From: an uncultured Lachnobacterium sp.
Lineage (GTDB): Bacteria > Bacillota > Clostridia > Lachnospirales > Lachnospiraceae
Length of the DNA: 35,769 nt
Direction: 5' to 3'
NCBI GenBank assembly: GCA_900543445.1
Contig: UQRC01000029.1
Span: 1 to 35,769, forward strand
The first letter of the stretch is position 1. Every line of letters begins with the position of its first letter. Positions 16,863 to 25,718 of the stretch are shown here, piece by piece. The notes beneath the pieces were generated by a model. That model saw only the letters and a program-made list of their open reading frames with translations, was not told the DNA's origin and ran no database searches. The translations under genes and the position numbers were made by a program.

Positions 16863-18551
16863 ATGAAAAGAAAGAGAATTGTAAGTGTCATGCTCGTAGC
16901 AGCAATGGCAGCAACCTTATTCGCCGGTTGTGGAAATAAAGGCGGAAGCAATTCATCGACTCAGGGGGGAAAGGCAACAAACGGAGACGGAATCAAAGAG
17001 TTTACCGCATTCTTCGCAGTACCGGGATCTGAGATCAATGATGACAATGAGATCCAGCAGATTATCGCTGAGAAGACCGGAGTCAAGGTAAAAGAGACCT
17101 GGCTGACCGGACAGACAGCAGAAGAGGCAATCGGAACGCTGGTAGCCGGTGATGAATATCCGGATTTCATCTGTGGCGGAAACGGTATGCCGCAGTTATA
17201 TGATGCAGGTGCATTGGTAGCATTAGATGATTACATTGACAAATATCCGAATATCAAGAACTTCTTCACCGAACAGGAATGGGATCAGCTTCGTCAGGAC
17301 GACGGACATATTTACTGGATTCCACAGTTTTCTAATATTAAGGGAGAAGAGAAAACCTGTACGCATAACGATGAGGCATTCTGGATTCAGGCAAGAGTTC
17401 TTGAGTGGGCTAATTATCCGGAAATCAAGACGATGGATGATTATTTCAAGCTGATTGAAGATTATAATGCAGCAAATCCTACCATGGAAGATGGAACGGA
17501 GAATATTCCATATACCATCCTTTGCGAGGATTGGAGATATTTCTGTCTTGAGAATGCTCCACAGTTCTTAGATGGTTATCCAAATGATGGTTGTTGCATG
17601 GTTGATCCAGATACATTAAAGGTAATGGATTACAACACATCCGATACGGCTGTTAAATATTTTAAGAAGTTAAATGAAGAGTACCAGAAGGGTATCGTAG
17701 ATCCAGAGTCCTTCACACAGACGTACGATGAGTATATTGCTAAGCTTTCTACCGGACGAGTTCTTGGTATGATCGATCAGTGGTGGGATTTCGCTTATAC
17801 AGCAGGCGATGCAATTAAGGCTGCAGGTCTTGATGCACAGGGATGTGACTACATTCCGGTACCGGTAACCATCGATGGCCGCAAGAACCAGTGGCATAAC
17901 TCCGGCGGAGTATTAAACGCAGGTGACGGACTTGCAATTACAAAGGATTGTGATGATGTAGAAGGCGCTTTACAGTTTGTAGATGATCTTCTTTCGGAAG
18001 AGATTCATAACCTCCGTTTCTGGGGTGAAGAAGGTGTTGACTACAAGGTTGGCGAAGATGGTCTCTTCTTCAGAACCGATGAGCAGAGATTACAGGCAGC
18101 ACAGACTGATTACAAGGCTTCTCATACATGCAGCTACTCATACTTCCCACAGTATGACGGAACCTGTGATGACGGTATCAATGCAACAAAGCCAAGCGGA
18201 CAGCCGGCTGAATTCTTCGATGGATTAAATGAGGATATTAAGAAGGCATTCCTTGCATACGGTGTTGAAACATATGTTGAGATGCTTGGAACAAGCGAGG
18301 CACCGGGACCATGGTATCCAATGTGGTCATTCTCCAATAACTTTACAACCGACACAGAGGGTGGTATGGCTTGGAACAAGATTTCCGAAGTTAAGCACGA
18401 GCAGCTCCCACAGGTTGTTATGGCAAGCGATTTTGACAGTGCATGGGCTACTTATATGGATGCATACAATGCATGTAATCCGGATGCATTCCTTGGCGAG
18501 TTACAGACAGAGCTCGACAAGAGAGTCGCTGACGCAGCAAAATACGAATAA
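16863..18551 (+). CDS. Sugar ABC importer substrate-binding lipoprotein (LplA/YtcQ type)
   Basis: This 562-aa protein has a lipoprotein signal peptide (basic MKRKR, hydrophobic core, lipobox LFAGC with lipidated Cys23), a Ser/Gly-rich tether, and a long two-lobed binding fold typical of the large extracellular-solute-binding family paired with LplB/YtcP permeases. AAGGAGG precedes the ATG. With its neighbours it should capture oligosaccharides made by the xylanase. Xylo-oligosaccharide is inferred from the locus, not from binding-site residues. It may also present ligand to the kinase at 13267. A hairpin right after the gene probably sets its expression above that of the permeases. Confidence 0.92.
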   Translation: MKRKRIVSVMLVAAMAATLFAGCGNKGGSNSSTQGGKATNGDGIKEFTAFFAVPGSEINDDNEIQQIIAEKTGVKVKETWLTGQTAEEAIGTLVAGDEYPDFICGGNGMPQLYDAGALVALDDYIDKYPNIKNFFTEQEWDQLRQDDGHIYWIPQFSNIKGEEKTCTHNDEAFWIQARVLEWANYPEIKTMDDYFKLIEDYNAANPTMEDGTENIPYTILCEDWRYFCLENAPQFLDGYPNDGCCMVDPDTLKVMDYNTSDTAVKYFKKLNEEYQKGIVDPESFTQTYDEYIAKLSTGRVLGMIDQWWDFAYTAGDAIKAAGLDAQGCDYIPVPVTIDGRKNQWHNSGGVLNAGDGLAITKDCDDVEGALQFVDDLLSEEIHNLRFWGEEGVDYKVGEDGLFFRTDEQRLQAAQTDYKASHTCSYSYFPQYDGTCDDGINATKPSGQPAEFFDGLNEDIKKAFLAYGVETYVEMLGTSEAPGPWYPMWSFSNNFTTDTEGGMAWNKISEVKHEQLPQVVMASDFDSAWATYMDAYNACNPDAFLGELQTELDKRVADAAKYE

Positions 18552-18571
18552 TACATAGAGAATGAGATTTT

Positions 18572-18609
18572 AAGCAGGCAGATGTTATGAAAATTTCATC
18601 TGCCTGTTT
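18572..18609 (+). terminator. Hairpin between binding protein and permeases (partial terminator)
   Basis: CAGGCAGATG (18575-18584) and CATCTGCCTG (18597-18606), extendable by three pairs including one G-U, form a strong stem ending in TTT. The T-run is too short for full termination. Such hairpins after binding-protein genes commonly stabilise that part of the message or let only some polymerases continue into the permeases. Confidence 0.6.
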
Positions 18610-18626
18610 GAAAAAGGAGTGAGGTC

Positions 18627-19583
18627 ATGTCTATAGTGAGAAATAAATCCAAACAAAAAGTGAAAGAGCCGAAAACCAGGATTACCTGGAAAGAGATTAA
18701 ACGCCAGAAGGTATTGTTATTCTGGTCTGCAATCATGGTAATCTACGGAGTGATCTTTTATTATCTCCCGCTTGCAGGCTGGGCAATGGCGTTTCAAAAT
18801 TACAAACCGAGACTTGGAATCTTTCACTCGGAATTTGTAGGATTAGCGAAATTCCGTACTTTATTCTCGGATATGACTTTTATCCGGGTAATCAGAAACA
18901 CTCTTGCAATGGGTGTCATCAACCTTGTTGTAACCTTTGTTACAGCAATTGTATTTGCAATCTTATTAAACGAAATCAAATCCAGAGGTGGGAAAAAGGT
19001 GGTACAGACAATTTCTTACCTGCCGCATTTCCTCTCGTGGATCATTGTAACCGGTATCCTGCATGATATGTTATCCGGTGGCGGAATCGTGAATGAGTTA
19101 CTTATGAATTTCCATATTATTTCGCAGCCGATCAACTTCTTCGCACATACAAGTTATTTCTGGCCGATTGTCGCATTCGCCAATGTGTGGAAGGAAACCG
19201 GATGGAACGCAATCATTTATCTGGCGGCAATTACTTCGATCGACCCGTCACTATACGAAGCTGCAGCGATTGACGGTGCAGGCAGATGGGCCAAAATCAA
19301 GCATGTTACACTTCCGGGCATTAAGCCAACCATTATCATTCTGCTTTTGATGAATGTCGGAAACGTACTGAATGCAGGTTTCGAGGTTCAGTACCTGTTA
19401 GGAAACGGTCTGGTACAGAAAGTATCACAGACAATTGATATTTACGTATTGAAATGGGGTATCAGCCAGGGCGACTTCGCAATCGGAACCGCAGCCGGTA
19501 TCTTTAAGAGCTTTGTAAGTATTGTTCTGATCGTGATCGCAAACCAGATTGCAAAGCGTAATGGTGAAGAGCAGTTGTTCTAA
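18627..19583 (+). CDS. Sugar ABC importer permease (LplB type)
   Basis: This 318-aa integral membrane protein has six likely membrane segments and the cytoplasmic EAA loop YEAAAIDGAGRWAKIKHVTLPGI, which docks on the ATPase. It carries a charged N-terminal tail of about 28 residues. AAGGAGTGAGG precedes the ATG. It forms the channel with the next gene. No ATPase is encoded nearby, so a shared MsmK-type ATPase elsewhere in the genome is expected, as is usual for CUT1 importers of Firmicutes. Confidence 0.93.
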   Translation: MSIVRNKSKQKVKEPKTRITWKEIKRQKVLLFWSAIMVIYGVIFYYLPLAGWAMAFQNYKPRLGIFHSEFVGLAKFRTLFSDMTFIRVIRNTLAMGVINLVVTFVTAIVFAILLNEIKSRGGKKVVQTISYLPHFLSWIIVTGILHDMLSGGGIVNELLMNFHIISQPINFFAHTSYFWPIVAFANVWKETGWNAIIYLAAITSIDPSLYEAAAIDGAGRWAKIKHVTLPGIKPTIIILLLMNVGNVLNAGFEVQYLLGNGLVQKVSQTIDIYVLKWGISQGDFAIGTAAGIFKSFVSIVLIVIANQIAKRNGEEQLF

Positions 19584-19595
19584 GGAGGTTACATA

Positions 19596-20492
19596 ATGGC
19601 AACAGAAACTATGAAAGTTAAGAAAAAAAAGATACAGATATTCCCGATTGTGAACGCGATCATTATGATTCTGTTCGTGATCATCACGCTGTATCCTGTA
19701 TTAAATACATTAGCAATATCTTTAAATGACGGTACCGATGCTCTAAGAGGCGGCATCTATCTGATACCGAGAAAATTTACATGGAAAAACTATATTACCG
19801 TACTTCAGAAAGATAACCTGATCACAGGTGCTTATATCACGGTTGCAAGAACCATTATCGGAACTGTGCTCGCGCTGATCGCCAATGCGATTCTCGCATT
19901 TATTGTCAGCAGAAAGCGTTTCCTGTTCAAGAAGCAGCTGTCACTGTTCTGGGTTGTCACGATGTATGTCAACGGTGGTCTGATCCCAACGTTCCTGTTA
20001 TACAAGGGACTGGGACTGACAAATAACTTTTGGGTATACGTTATCCCGGGTATGATCAGTGCATTCAATATGCTTGTAATCCGTACCTACATGAATGGTA
20101 TCCCGGACAGTTTAGAGGAATCCGCACAGCTTGATGGTGCCGGATATACTACAATCTTTTTAAAGATTTACTCACCACTTTGTAAGCCGGTGTATGCAAC
20201 GGTCGCTTTGTTCGTCGCGGTCGGCCAGTGGAATTCCTGGTTCGATGCAATGTTATACAACCGTATGGACAGCAAGCTGACAACGTTACAGTACGAGTTA
20301 ATGAAACTGTTATCATCCGTAACGAGTAATGGAACCAATGTTGAGGCAATGAAGAATGCGGCAGGTACCGTAACGCCGACATCCGTTCGTGCGGCAGCAA
20401 CGATTATTACCATGTTGCCGATCATCTGTATCTATCCATTCTTGCAGAAGTATTTCGTAACAGGACTTACACTCGGTGGTGTAAAGGAATAA
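19596..20492 (+). CDS. Sugar ABC importer permease (YtcP/MalG type)
   Basis: This 298-aa membrane protein has six segments and an EAA loop (EESAQLDGAGYTTIFLKIYSPL). It ends with the typical C-terminal GLTLGGVKE of the YtcP family. Its ATG lies 12 bases after the stop of the first permease, behind AAGGAGG. It is the second half of the importer channel and the last gene of the xylan locus; the following 70 bp separate it from housekeeping genes. Confidence 0.93.
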   Translation: MATETMKVKKKKIQIFPIVNAIIMILFVIITLYPVLNTLAISLNDGTDALRGGIYLIPRKFTWKNYITVLQKDNLITGAYITVARTIIGTVLALIANAILAFIVSRKRFLFKKQLSLFWVVTMYVNGGLIPTFLLYKGLGLTNNFWVYVIPGMISAFNMLVIRTYMNGIPDSLEESAQLDGAGYTTIFLKIYSPLCKPVYATVALFVAVGQWNSWFDAMLYNRMDSKLTTLQYELMKLLSSVTSNGTNVEAMKNAAGTVTPTSVRAAATIITMLPIICIYPFLQKYFVTGLTLGGVKE

Positions 20493-20534
20493 AACGTTCG
20501 TAACAACTTTTTCATATATAAAATCTTCCCTTAA

Positions 20535-20568
20535 TGCATAGAATCATCTCAGGAGGTGGTTCTATGCG
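20535..20568 (+). promoter_or_regulatory. Hairpin burying the ribosome site and start codon of the YmxH-like gene
   Basis: GCATAGAATCATC (20536-20548) pairs with GGTGGTTCTATGC (20555-20567) over 13 bp including two G-U pairs, with loop TCAGGA. The ATG at 20564-20566 lies wholly in the stem, and the AGGAGG Shine-Dalgarno (20551-20556) spans loop and stem. If formed in the mRNA it would block initiation. Confidence 0.6.
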
Positions 20569-20818
20569 TTTTTCAGATTTATGTGAAAAAGAGGTCGTCA
20601 ACGTCAGTGACTGCAGGTGTCTTGGAAATGTGCGTGATCTGGAATTTGACAAGGAATGTGGGGATATTAAGGCTTTGATCATACCGGGACCTGGAAAATA
20701 TCTTGGATGTTTTTGCAGAGACAGCGAATTTTGTATTCCATGGGCTAAAGTTATTCGAATTGGACCCGATATAATACTTGTAGAGTTCAATGAGAAAGAA
20801 ATGCGACATAAGATATAA
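20564..20818 (+). CDS. YlmC/YmxH-family PRC-barrel protein
   Basis: An 84-aa protein with the conserved opening MRFSDLCEKEVVNVSDCRCLG and a single PRC-barrel (about 3-78). It matches the YlmC/YmxH family that is common in sporulating Firmicutes and annotated as sporulation-related; its biochemical role is unknown. The start was chosen at 20564 because AGGAGG lies eight bases upstream. An in-frame ATG at 20534 lacks a ribosome site and lies in the arm of the hairpin. The small size and three cysteines are usual for this family. Confidence 0.85.
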   Translation: MRFSDLCEKEVVNVSDCRCLGNVRDLEFDKECGDIKALIIPGPGKYLGCFCRDSEFCIPWAKVIRIGPDIILVEFNEKEMRHKI

Positions 20819-20824
20819 GAAAGA

Positions 20825-20853
20825 TTGACAAGAAAATCTGAGAAAGTTATACT
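20825..20853 (+). promoter_or_regulatory. Consensus sigma-A promoter of nrdR
   Basis: TTGACA (20825-20830), a 17-bp spacer and TATACT (20848-20853) lie 41 bp before the nrdR start. It is the best housekeeping promoter in the window. Confidence 0.8.
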
Positions 20854-20894
20854 TATTTCTATATAGTCTGTAGTGTAATAGGAGGAAGCAACCG

Positions 20895-21344
20895 ATGAAG
20901 TGTCCGTTTTGCAGCAGCGAGAATACCAGAGTAATTGATTCAAGACCGGCCGATGATAACAATTCCATCCGCCGCCGTCGTCTCTGTGATGATTGTGGCA
21001 AGCGTTTTACCACATATGAGAAAGTTGAGACGATCCCGCTGATCATTATCAAGAAGGACAACAATCGTGAGCAGTATGACAGAACGAAGATTGAAGCCGG
21101 TGTGCTTCTTGCCTGTCATAAGCGTCCGATTTCCGCAGAACAGATCACAAAGCTTGTGGATGATGTGGAGATTGAGATCTTCAACCGTGAGGAGAAGGAG
21201 ATTCCGAGTTCTCTGATCGGAGAGATCCTGATGGATAAGTTAAAGGATCTCGATGCAGTTGCTTATGTAAGATTTGCATCGGTGTACCGTGAGTTTAAGG
21301 ATGTCAATACATTCATGAATGAGCTGAAGAAAATGCTGGTATAA
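20895..21344 (+). CDS. nrdR: Transcriptional repressor NrdR
   Basis: 149 aa, the usual length for the family. An N-terminal zinc ribbon with CPFC (3-6) and CDDC (31-34) is joined to an ATP-cone (about 49-139), which reads nucleotide levels (ATP/dATP). NrdR represses ribonucleotide reductase genes. No reductase gene or clear NrdR box pair is present in the window, so its targets lie elsewhere. AGGAGG precedes the ATG. Confidence 0.97.
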   Translation: MKCPFCSSENTRVIDSRPADDNNSIRRRRLCDDCGKRFTTYEKVETIPLIIIKKDNNREQYDRTKIEAGVLLACHKRPISAEQITKLVDDVEIEIFNREEKEIPSSLIGEILMDKLKDLDAVAYVRFASVYREFKDVNTFMNELKKMLV

Positions 21345-21347
21345 AAT

Positions 21348-21374
21348 ATGTTAACTTTCGAAGAAAGTTGACAT
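21348..21374 (+). promoter_or_regulatory. 12-bp dyad between nrdR and the 131-aa gene
   Basis: ATGTTAACTTTC and GAAAGTTGACAT flank the 3-base loop GAA, with a single G-U pair if it is RNA. There is no T-run, so it is unlikely to be a terminator. It could be an operator or a 5' leader hairpin for the gene at 21404. Confidence 0.5.
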
Positions 21375-21403
21375 GCAGCGTCCAATAATGAAAGGAGAAG
21401 GGT

Positions 21404-21799
21404 ATGAATATCTCAGGAATTCGTCCTTACGCAGGATTCTATGATTACAATTCCATAAAAGCGGAATCACTTCGCAATACACAGATTGCCGAAGCAGCCG
21501 ATACACTCTCCTTACAGCAGGTAGAGGAGCCACAGACAACTGTTACGGCCGCTCCGGTTGAACAGAATTTCGGTTCCTATGATTTTGCACAGACGTATCG
21601 TCCGGATGCGACATACGAGCTTAAGGGGCGTGACAGTGATATCGAGAATCTGGATGTGCAGAAAGCAGTATCCGATCTTGGCAAGGATCAGGTGCTCCAG
21701 CAGTACCAGTATTTTGTCGGAAGCAACGATTCTGTGACCAAGACAGCAAGTGTTGCTGCGCAGCAGAATCTGCGTTCCGGAGAGAATTTCACACTCTAG
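21404..21799 (+). CDS. Conserved-looking protein of unknown function
   Basis: 131 aa, soluble, with no signal peptide, membrane segment or cysteine. The N-terminus MNISGIRPYAGFYDYNSI is rich in aromatics. The middle (about 40-70) is Thr/Val/Pro/Gln-rich and probably disordered. The C-terminal part (85-125) looks helical with many Gln, Ala and Val residues. GAAAGGAGAAGG precedes the ATG. The sequence style suggests a lineage-restricted protein, and I do not assign a function. Its neighbours (nrdR, YqeG) give no clear hint. Confidence 0.75.
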   Translation: MNISGIRPYAGFYDYNSIKAESLRNTQIAEAADTLSLQQVEEPQTTVTAAPVEQNFGSYDFAQTYRPDATYELKGRDSDIENLDVQKAVSDLGKDQVLQQYQYFVGSNDSVTKTASVAAQQNLRSGENFTL

Positions 21800-21829
21800 T
21801 ATTTGTAACGTGTTCAAGGAGAGAGATTT

Positions 21830-22336
21830 ATGTGTGCATTCTTGTATCCTGGAGAGTATTTAGATTCCACATATGAGATTGATTTTGATAAATTATATAA
21901 AGAAGGGTACCGCGGTATTATCTTTGATATTGATAACACGCTGGTACCTCATGGAGCGCCTGCGGATGAGCGGGCGATTCTTTTGTTTAAGCATCTTAAG
22001 GAGCTTGGGTTCCGATGCATGCTTTTGTCTAACAACAAGGAACCGCGTGTGAAGATGTTCAACGATGCAGTGCATGTGCAGTATATCTATAAAGCGGGTA
22101 AGCCGAAGCCAGCTGGATACCGTAAGGCGATGGAACAGCTTGGAACGGATACGAGCAATACGCTTTTTGTCGGCGATCAGATCTTTACCGATGTGTGCGG
22201 TGCGAACCTTGCAGGTATCCGTACGATTCTTGTGAAGCCGATCCACCCGAAGGAAGAAATTCAGATCGTTCTGAAAAGAAGGTTAGAAGCAATTGTGTTA
22301 TTCTTCTATAAGCTGCATGTGAAGCGGAAATCCTAG
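21830..22336 (+). CDS. YqeG-family HAD IIIA phosphatase
   Basis: 168 aa with HAD motifs I (FDIDNTLVPHG, nucleophile Asp about 33), II (LLSNN), III (Lys in KAGKPKP) and IV (VGDQIFTDV). This set is typical of the YqeG family of Firmicutes; the substrate is not established, although relatives act on phosphatidylglycerophosphate or sugar phosphates. It starts after GGAGAG, 30 bp behind the 131-aa gene. Its stop codon overlaps that of the convergent permease gene, so no terminator fits between them. Confidence 0.9.
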   Translation: MCAFLYPGEYLDSTYEIDFDKLYKEGYRGIIFDIDNTLVPHGAPADERAILLFKHLKELGFRCMLLSNNKEPRVKMFNDAVHVQYIYKAGKPKPAGYRKAMEQLGTDTSNTLFVGDQIFTDVCGANLAGIRTILVKPIHPKEEIQIVLKRRLEAIVLFFYKLHVKRKS

Positions 22337-23493
22337 CGTGCCTTGCGGTGCTCTACCGCCAGATAGACGGAAAAAAGCGCTGCGAAGAATAGCAACTGAA
22401 TGCCGATGCACATCCAGTAAGTCGGCATGGAAAGTGTATCATCCGAGAAAGGTGCGAGCATATTGATCACGCGTACATTCCAGTAAGCCGGAAGGAAGCG
22501 GCCAATTGCAAGAACCTTATCGCCGAGTATGGACTGCGGAACAAAGATGCCACATAAGAAACTCATACCTAAGGCGAGGATGTTGGAAACCATATTCACG
22601 ATGTTCATATCAAGGTTAAAGGAACCGAGCAGTAATGCAATCGCTGTGGCAATCAGCATGAAAACGCCACTGTTTAATATACACATCAGTCCCGCAGCAG
22701 AGAAGAACTGGGATGGCCCGGTTAATGCGAATGCAACCACCAAAAAGACAATCCAGATGAAAAATACATAGGCAAAACAGGCGAGTCCGAGCTGTGAACT
22801 GATGCGGATGTTGGCAAGGGCACTGCAGTGGATACGTGCATCGATCTTCTTTTCGTGGAAGGTCATCAGTACCGGTGAAAGTCCGCACATCAGGATCATG
22901 AGCGCAACATATGGAAGATACTGGAAGAAATAATACATCAGTGTTCCGCTGCTATCTGCGGAGTCTGCAAAACGGATGCTGCGAACCTGCGGTACACTTT
23001 CCAAAGATTGGTTGGTGTCAGCAAGTGCGTCCTGCAGGGAAAAACCGTTTGTAAGATAGGCAGCTACAGAGTTTAAGTATGCATCGATCTGGCGGTCCAC
23101 AAAGTAGCCGCTTGCACTGTCGTGGCGCTTGCTGGTCTCGATAAGATTCTTGTAATCACCGGATCGCAGACGTTCTTCAAAACCGGACGGAATCTTCACA
23201 ATATACCCGATTTGATAGTAGTAGAGATTATCCTGCAACGATTCGCGGTCGTAGGAGTCAAGCGTTACACGGTGATGGATCGAACCAAGATAGTCACACA
23301 ATGCCTGACTTGCCACGCTTTGATCCTCGTCGATCAGGCAGATGTCGACCGATGATACGCAAAACTGATTGCTGGAGGAAGAGTCAGCCTGAAAAGACAT
23401 TGCAACGATCAAAACGAAAAATACAACAAAGTATGTAATCGTGTTCGGAAATTTTTTCTTTGCAACTTTGGCAAATGTTTTAAAGACTTGCAT
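22333..23493 (-). CDS. ABC-2 type exporter permease (second subunit)
   Basis: 386 aa. An N-terminal membrane segment (about 17-35) is followed by a large extracellular loop (about 40-185) and five C-terminal segments, as in the ABC2_membrane_3 family. It is the last gene of a three-gene minus-strand operon. It starts within the end of the preceding permease gene (14-bp overlap), which implies coupled translation. It probably exports a lipid, peptide or antimicrobial compound; the substrate is unknown. Confidence 0.88.
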   Translation of the reverse strand: MQVFKTFAKVAKKKFPNTITYFVVFFVLIVAMSFQADSSSSNQFCVSSVDICLIDEDQSVASQALCDYLGSIHHRVTLDSYDRESLQDNLYYYQIGYIVKIPSGFEERLRSGDYKNLIETSKRHDSASGYFVDRQIDAYLNSVAAYLTNGFSLQDALADTNQSLESVPQVRSIRFADSADSSGTLMYYFFQYLPYVALMILMCGLSPVLMTFHEKKIDARIHCSALANIRISSQLGLACFAYVFFIWIVFLVVAFALTGPSQFFSAAGLMCILNSGVFMLIATAIALLLGSFNLDMNIVNMVSNILALGMSFLCGIFVPQSILGDKVLAIGRFLPAYWNVRVINMLAPFSDDTLSMPTYWMCIGIQLLFFAALFSVYLAVEHRKAR

Positions 23494-24622
23494 ATGTTTT
23501 CCTCCTTGTTACAAGTATCGAAATAATCAAAAAGAGTGCGGTCATGAGAAGCAATGTCAGGATATTGCCGGTGTATCTGGTCAGCGTATCGTAGTTATTG
23601 AGCGCATAGAAGCTGTCGGAGATCAGTGCCGCCGGATTGATCCGGTTGACAAAAGGCGCATACTTCTCGACGACCATACGCATGGTTCCCATCATCAATC
23701 CGCTTAAGAAACACAGTGGCATGACAACGGCAAACATGAGTCCTGTCTTGCCGCCTTCGGATTTTGGTCCGACGCATCCTAAGAACATGCCGAACGTGAT
23801 GCTGAAGGTCGTGGAGATCAGTATCGTAAGCAGTGCCAATCCAAGGTGTGTTGTCATATGAATTCCCAGGACAGTAACAATAAATAAAAATGAAACCATA
23901 TTTAAAAGCGATTCAAACAGAATGATGGCGAGAAGCTCTGTGCCGATCAGTGCAGCGCGTTTTGCCGGTGCAATGGTTTTGCGTGCGGCAAGCGAAGACA
24001 GATTGGCGGAATTGTTGATCGCAAGGTTGATACCGCCCATTGCTGTGTACAGACACGCCATCGCGATCAGATTGTAAAAATACTGATCGTAAGTGTCGGT
24101 ATTGTTCCTGGTGAGAGACACCTCTTTTCTCGTATCCACAGACTGTCCGATGGAATCGACGAGTGATTCGATATTTCCCGGATTGGTCGTAAGAATCTGC
24201 ACGATCAGATCGCGGTTCAGATAATATTGTGTCAGGAGTGACTGTAAGATACTCTGGTTGATCGAGGCGCCCGACAGATCCGAATTGACCGCAAGTTCCA
24301 CCGTATCAGTTGTGTAGAAAATGCCATCCACTTTGCCTTTTTCAAGAAGCGTACGCGCCTTCTTATCGTCGCAGAAGGTGGCGCTAAGCATGGCATCCTC
24401 AGAATCTCCGGAAAGCTGCTCGATCATGGTGTGGAAGGCGGTTGCATCTGCATTGTCGCCCTCTACAACTGCCACCGGAATCGTGTGAAAGCTTTCCGAT
24501 GCGGTAATATTGGAAAAGGCAATCTTGAAGAAACAACCCAAAACAATCGGAAATACTAAGATCCAGAACAGGTTCGCCTTATTACGCATGAGACGCAACA
24601 GCGCATATTTAAAATTTGTCAT
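23480..24622 (-). CDS. ABC-2 type exporter permease (first subunit)
   Basis: 380 aa with the same layout as its neighbour: a membrane segment at about 19-36, an external domain to about residue 180, then five or six hydrophobic segments. An AGGAGG eight bases before the ATG and a 12-bp gap to the ATPase gene show operon organisation. The two permeases are likely to form a heterodimer with the ATPase. Confidence 0.88.
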   Translation of the reverse strand: MTNFKYALLRLMRNKANLFWILVFPIVLGCFFKIAFSNITASESFHTIPVAVVEGDNADATAFHTMIEQLSGDSEDAMLSATFCDDKKARTLLEKGKVDGIFYTTDTVELAVNSDLSGASINQSILQSLLTQYYLNRDLIVQILTTNPGNIESLVDSIGQSVDTRKEVSLTRNNTDTYDQYFYNLIAMACLYTAMGGINLAINNSANLSSLAARKTIAPAKRAALIGTELLAIILFESLLNMVSFLFIVTVLGIHMTTHLGLALLTILISTTFSITFGMFLGCVGPKSEGGKTGLMFAVVMPLCFLSGLMMGTMRMVVEKYAPFVNRINPAALISDSFYALNNYDTLTRYTGNILTLLLMTALFLIISILVTRRKTYASL

Positions 24623-24634
24623 GGTAAGTACCTC

Positions 24635-25573
24635 CTAATCGCGTAAAGCTTTTCCGGTGATTTCCAGAAAGACATCGTTGAGTGTCGGAAGCTGCGAGTA
24701 CACATGGCCGATCGCAAGATCCTTTTCCTGTAAGTAGTTTAAGGCGCGGATGAGATTGTGTTTGCCGCCGTCGCAGAGGATCGTTAAGGTGTGATCCTTG
24801 TAGTCTGCCTGATAGACATGCGGTAACGCGCGGATCTGCGCGAGATCTTCCGCGGATAGAAACGGAAGCTCGATGGTGATGATCTCGCTTTTCCTGATCA
24901 TCTTAATCAGTTCTTCCTTCGTTCCTAAGGCGATGCTTTTGCCTTTGTCCATGATCGCAATCCGTGTGCAGATCTGTTCGACCTCTTCCATGTAATGGGA
25001 GGTGTAGATGATGGTAGCACCTTCTTCGTTTAGTTTCACGATACCCTCAAGGATCTTATTGCGGCTCTGCGGATCGACAGCAACGGTTGGCTCATCCAGA
25101 ATGATGAGCTTCGGCTTATGGGCGATTCCGCAGGCAATATTCAAGCGTCGTAAGAGACCGCCGGAGAGTTTTTTCGGGTAAAAGTCGGCAAAATCTTCCA
25201 GTCCTACAAATTCGATTGCTTCCCTGACGTACTTCCTGCATAATGCTTTGTCTTTGACATAAAGACTGCAAAAACATTCGATATTTTCTTTCACGGTCAG
25301 TTCGTTGAAGACGGCGACATCCTGCATGACGACGCCAATCTGACGCTTGATGTCATAGTTGTCGGGACGCATCGGCTGCCCGAAGATCTCGATATTGCCT
25401 TTGTCGTAAGACAAGAGGGAGAGCAGACAATTGATCGTGGTTGTCTTGCCGGAGCCGTTCGGACCCAGAAGTCCGAAGATTTCGCCTTCGTTTATGGTCA
25501 GATTCAGATGATCGAGTGCCAGGAGTTCTTTGTAGCGCTTGACCAGATTCTCAATTTTTACTACCGTATTCAT
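24635..25573 (-). CDS. ABC-2 exporter ATP-binding protein
   Basis: 312 aa with Walker A GPNGSGKTT (37-45), Q-loop QDVAVF, signature LSGGLLRRL (136-144; the usual Gln/Arg portion is altered), Walker B LIILDEPT (156-163) and switch His193. A C-terminal extension of about 90 residues is typical of drug or antimicrobial-peptide exporters (CcmA/DrrA group). It is first in the operon, with AAGGAGG before the ATG. It is divergent from the kinase/regulator pair at 25840-27584, a common pairing for stress-induced exporters. Confidence 0.93.
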   Translation of the reverse strand: MNTVVKIENLVKRYKELLALDHLNLTINEGEIFGLLGPNGSGKTTTINCLLSLLSYDKGNIEIFGQPMRPDNYDIKRQIGVVMQDVAVFNELTVKENIECFCSLYVKDKALCRKYVREAIEFVGLEDFADFYPKKLSGGLLRRLNIACGIAHKPKLIILDEPTVAVDPQSRNKILEGIVKLNEEGATIIYTSHYMEEVEQICTRIAIMDKGKSIALGTKEELIKMIRKSEIITIELPFLSAEDLAQIRALPHVYQADYKDHTLTILCDGGKHNLIRALNYLQEKDLAIGHVYSQLPTLNDVFLEITGKALRD

Positions 25574-25718
25574 AATTGCCTCCTTATTTGGTGTATATGA
25601 GCGATGGTGTGGTTTTTATGGCAGCTAAAGCCACTGCAGAAATCGCGCAATTGCTTTGATATACATAGCATAACGGAAGATGGAAGAATCGGGTAGTGTC
25701 GGATGTCAGAAAAGAAGA

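Noticed and set aside
20534..20563. Upstream ATG extending the YmxH-like protein by 10 residues
   Set aside because: No ribosome site, and the region forms the hairpin arm; the later ATG has AGGAGG and begins with the family's conserved residues.
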